Of a stretch of DNA of 19,392 nucleotides, positions 15,709-19,392 are shown piece after piece. A model generated the notes under the pieces. It had not been told where the DNA came from. It made no database searches and saw nothing but the letters and a program-made list of their open reading frames with translations. A program made the translations under genes and the position numbers. Source of the DNA: Stramenopiles sp. TOSAG23-3 (Eukaryota; Sar); contig LT642402.1 in assembly GCA_900128585.1 (NCBI GenBank), positions 1 to 19,392 of the forward strand. Reading direction: 5' to 3'. Numbering within the stretch: position 1 is the stretch's first letter; each line of letters begins with the position of its first letter.

Positions 15709-18700
15709 TTAACAATTCGTCATCGATATTTTCGGCACAATATTCATCGACTGCAGTTCCTGGAACAGCAGCTTCGCGGCGTACGGCAACTTCAACGTGG
15801 TCAGTTCATAGTCGACGCCAACGTTCTCGCAGTAATTGCACTTTCCCGGGTACGCCAGCAGACCGCAGGTCTGCGCGTTCAGATTTAAAAAAAACGTGTG
15901 TTAATAATAAGCCCTTCCAGAAAACAAAATAAAACACGAAGAGAAAGAATCAAATTACTTACTTGACAAACAGTTGCGTTGTAAAGGTCGCTCGATATCA
16001 TCAAACGTTCCATAAGAAGAGACGAGGCCCCGTACCCGATCAAACAATCCCTTTCCATTTCCCCCAGTCGCAGACCACCCTCCCGAGCACGACCTTCTGT
16101 GGGCTGACGAGTCAGCACTGCCCTTGGTCCCCGGGGCCGGGCGTGCATTTTGTCCAACACCATGTGCTTTAACTTTTGGTAGTACACGGGCCCCATGAAA
16201 ATGTACGCTTTCAACGGTTCCCCTGTCAGCCCAGAGTACAGCATGTCTTTCCCAGCGTAGTTGTAACCATAGTCGATCAGCGTCTTGCTGCAGTCGTCGA
16301 TTGTTACCGCGCCACCGTAATCTTCTCCGAACGCCGTGCCGTACATTCTTTCCCCGGAAAGAACGCTGGCCTTGGAGGCTACCAGTTCGATCATTTTCGC
16401 AACCGTCATACGCGATGGAAAACCGTGGGGGTTCATTATCATGTCGGGGCACAGACCGCTGTCTGAAAATGGCAAATCTTCTTGGGGAACAATTATTCCA
16501 CAGACGCCTTTCTGGCCGTGCCGACTACTGAACTTATCCCCTAGCTCTGGAATTCTCATCTGCCGCACCAATATCTTTATTATCGTGGTTTCGGTGTCTG
16601 GGTTCTGGGTTAGCAGCACTTTGTCCACGACGCCGCTTACGCCAACCGGCGCCTTATACTTCAAATTGGCTGGTTGATACTCAATATCAGAGCTTGCGCC
16701 TCCGCCAGCCGGGATGCCACCGTCGATGGTGTTCTTCGGGGTATCCTTTCGGATCAAAAATTGGTCGGGTTTTACTTTCATCCCTGCGCCGCAGATCCCA
16801 TCGTACTCCATGGCCCCAAACTTGTCGAATCCTGTGCTAGACTCACTGTTGGGCCAGCCCTCGCCCTCTGCCATCTCCCGAATCCGATCTCGGGTATGGT
16901 TTGCATAACGCCGAATCGTCGTTGCGAACTTTTTCATGACCATGCAGCGGCCGTAGCCACGATCAATACTGGCTTTATTCAAAACCAACGCATCCTCAAT
17001 GTCGTAACCCGAGTAACTCATGACGGCGATAATGGCATTCTGGCCCGCCGGCAATTTGTCAAAATTGACCAAATCCAGCACCCTGGTCGTTACCAAAGGC
17101 TTCATAGGGTACACCATGAGGTACAGAAGGGTGTCCAGCCTATTGTACTGGTTGTACCCGATCGTCCCGATCGCTTGCTTTCCCATAGCACACTGGTAGG
17201 TATTGCGAGGGCTTTGGTTGTGGTGTGGAAACGGGATCAAGCCCGCGACCGTCCCAAGGATTGTCATGGGGTCGATTTCCATGTGCGTGTGTTCCTTCGT
17301 AACGTATCGTTCGTCCAAAGCAATGTAGCAATTGTTCTCTTCGTTCACATCTATAAATTCGACCACGCCTTCTTCGACCAAATTCCAAAATTCCGCGGGG
17401 TCTGCAGGATCCTTAATCTCCTGTATGTGCTTCATCTGCAATTTTGGCTTGCCGTTTTCCACAATGATCAGAGGTCTGCACACGCGCCCAGCGTCTGAAG
17501 AAATGTACACGCACCGGTGCAGCGAGTGTGAGTGAATGCTAATGTATCGCCCAAAATGCCGTGCTCGCCGCAGCATTTTTAGGTCCTTTTCGAATTTCGC
17601 AGGGTTGCGGTGAGCCCCCAAAATTCTACCGTTCAAAAATACCATGTAGTTTTCTTCGGCGTACAGCTCCTCGCCGGAAAGTTCGCAGGCGTCAACGACT
17701 CCCAAGGCGTACGCAACGTCCGCGACCTGGTCCTCTTCCTCGTCCGCCGTGACGTGAGTCAAGAGGGCCAAATTTTTCACAAGACCACAGGATTCCCCTT
17801 CTGGTGTATCGCTTGGACACAGCATTCCCCACTGCGACGACTGAAGGGACCGGGGGCCACTGACCTTTCTGGTCTTTTCAAACTGACTCGTTATCCGCGA
17901 CATATGCCCCAGGCACGATATGTAGGACAGGCGCGAGAGCTGCTGGGTAACGCCTTGGCGGTCCATGCGGAAGCGCTTCAGGCTCCAGTTCCCCGTCGAT
18001 ATCATCTGGACGAACCCGTTAGATATCGTGTCCTGCCTAATTAGCTTGCTCGCGTCGAACTCTGCTGCCCGGTTCACCTTGGTGAGAATGGCGTCTGCTT
18101 GCCGCTGTATTTCAGAGTTGAACCGTTTGAAAAGGTCTTCGAAAAGCAGGGAAACCAACTGGCCGGCCAGCTCCAACCGTTTGTTTCCGTAGTAATCTTT
18201 GTCGTCTAAACGCTTCTTGTCTAGTTTTGCGGACAAAGCCATTCGCGTCATGTACGCGACGTACACGGCTTTTTGACTAAAGTTGTACGAGGGGGAAGGA
18301 ATGTGCGGGAGCACAACGCTGGCAAGAACTTCCCGGGATTCGTCCTCCGGCGCCCTGTCCCGGCCCCACCCGCGGCGCCGTGTGCTCCGGGCTTTCATGC
18401 TCTTGATCCGCTGGCCTATGAAGTGGTTTGCTTGCGAAGAAGAGTATATGTCTAATTCGTGAGCCTCTTGGAACGATGGGGTCAGTAGTGAGGCTATCTT
18501 GGAGTCGGAACCTGCAATCAAGGAAACTATTTCGGCATCGCTCTCGACACCCAAGGCCTTCAGCAAAATGATGATGGAGACTTCTTCGCCCAACGTGTTC
18601 TGCTTCATGTACAGCTTCCCATTCTTCAAAATCACAGAACACCGACTTTTACGCTCGTGCGTCGAGCTCATCACCGTCGAGCTAATAAACCCCTTGCCGT

Positions 18701-19280
18701 CAACTTCTACAATGACCCGATTTTTTGAGAGCTGCTCGTGAATTAGCACTACTTTTTCCTGCCCCTTTACGATGAAATAGCCTCCCGGGTCCAAAGGACA
18801 CTCACGAAGCTGGGCCAGCTCTTTTTCGGATTTTCCTCGCAAGATGCACCTGCAGCTCTTCAGCATTATGGGGATCCGGCCAATGCACACCCCAGTTTTC
18901 GGCGTCATGGTTTGCCCCTTCCTGTACCTAATGTCAACGTAGACCGGGGCGCTGTACGTCATGTCCTGCAATCGACACTGGTTCGGTTGCGTGGCCTTTA
19001 CCTGTTCGTACCCCATTTCCGCGTTCGGCAGGCCAACGCGTATAGCGTCGTACGCAATTACGGTCTTCCCGTCAGCCGTGCTCTTCACCTCTGCGTTCGC
19101 AGCGATAATTTTGTTCATCTCTACCCGAATAAAATTGTCAAAAGAGTCTATGTGCTGCCTTACCAGCCCCCTCACGCGGAGGTAGGACGGCACCAGGCGC
19201 CATTTGTCCGTCAAGCGCTTCACCGACGCCCCAGGGTGGCGCGCCGTGCTAGTGCTGCTGTTCTTCCCGGAAAACGGCAT
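15709..19280 (-). CDS. POLR3B: RNA polymerase III second-largest subunit RPC2 (POLR3B)
   Basis: Exon 1 (19280 to 15963) and exon 2 (15870 to 15709) encode 1159 aa, close to the 1133 aa of human POLR3B. Diagnostic blocks match Pol III rather than Pol I or II: DKWRLVPSYLRVRGLVRQHI near residue 25, CPLDPGGYFIVKG near 161, GNWSLKRF near 431, WGMLCPSDTPEGESCGLVKN near 480, the acidic GYDIEDALVLNKASIDRG near 755, and RHGQKGVCGI near 917. With the catalytic subunit RPC1 it builds the active centre that transcribes tRNA, 5S rRNA and other small RNAs in the nucleus. The C-terminal zinc ribbon needs both exons: Cys1105 in exon 1, then Cys1108, Cys1117 and Cys1120 in exon 2 (CxxC-x8-CxxC). Without splicing, the frame ends in 25 residues of intron-coded sequence. 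The ATG has G at -3 and a stop lies upstream in frame. A spliced upstream start at the window edge is possible. Confidence 0.95.
15871..15962 (-). other. RPC2 intron, 92 nt
   Basis: On the minus strand it begins GTAAGT at 15962 and ends CGCAG at 15871, with a T-run and a CTGAAC branch-like site near the acceptor. Removing it restores the conserved zinc-ribbon cysteines and the conserved LPYAAKLLFQELQSMNI tail, which is strong evidence that it is spliced. Confidence 0.95.
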
Positions 19281-19288
19281 CTCCGTTT

Positions 19289-19322
19289 CTCACACGCGGG
19301 CGAGTATGTGGTTACAACTTAC
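19289..19322 (-). other. Possible short intron or 5'-UTR intron upstream of RPC2
   Basis: A GTAAGT donor at 19322 and a GTGAG acceptor at 19289 enclose 34 bases. Removal would fuse, in frame, an ATG at the window edge (19392) to the RPC2 ATG, adding a 26-residue basic N-terminus. At 34 bases it would be very short, and the conserved protein does not need it. It could equally be a 5'-UTR splice or chance. Confidence 0.3.
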
Positions 19323-19392
19323 TTCCACGGGTCCGAGGATTTCCGTGTCGTCGCTGCGTTTTGAATTTACACTTGGCTTTCAATTTGGTCAT

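Overview
The window looks like nuclear DNA from a unicellular, flagellated eukaryote with a gene-dense, intron-poor genome. Coding blocks are moderately GC-rich, and the spacers are very AT-rich and full of simple repeats. The code is standard. Two genes read as canonical eukaryotic proteins: CFAP57, a motile-cilium WD-repeat and coiled-coil protein, and RPC2/POLR3B, the second-largest subunit of RNA polymerase III. I could not fix the lineage. The secreted coiled-coil protein recalls families common in alveolates, which is only a weak inference.

Layout from left to right: an AT-rich spacer with a GAA-rich tract; a SAPS-like (PP6 regulatory subunit-like) gene (+); a convergent basic protein of unknown function (-), whose two ORF fragments I join through a 56-nt GTAAGT...CAG intron; a spacer with a GC-richer island of unknown nature; a secreted coiled-coil protein (-); a 1.66-kb AT-rich divergent spacer; CFAP57 (+); a PH-domain protein with an exocyst/Vps51-like helical region (+); a four-TM protein resembling a voltage-sensor module (-); a divergent spacer with a second GAA tract; an atypical Rab-like GTPase without a prenylation tail (+); and RPC2 (-), whose last exon restores the C-terminal zinc ribbon after a 92-nt intron.

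The genes do not form an obvious pathway. They look like independently transcribed units: housekeeping transcription (RPC2), phosphatase regulation (SAPS-like), membrane traffic or signalling (PH protein, Rab-like GTPase), a membrane protein and a flagellar component. I found no mobile element, CRISPR array, tRNA or rRNA. The more interesting observations are the two introns that mislead ORF-based annotation, the unusual GTPase active site, the PH plus tether-like architecture, recurrent short hairpins 3' of genes, and a structured GC-richer island that may be a non-coding RNA. I did not find a convincing undescribed multi-gene system.
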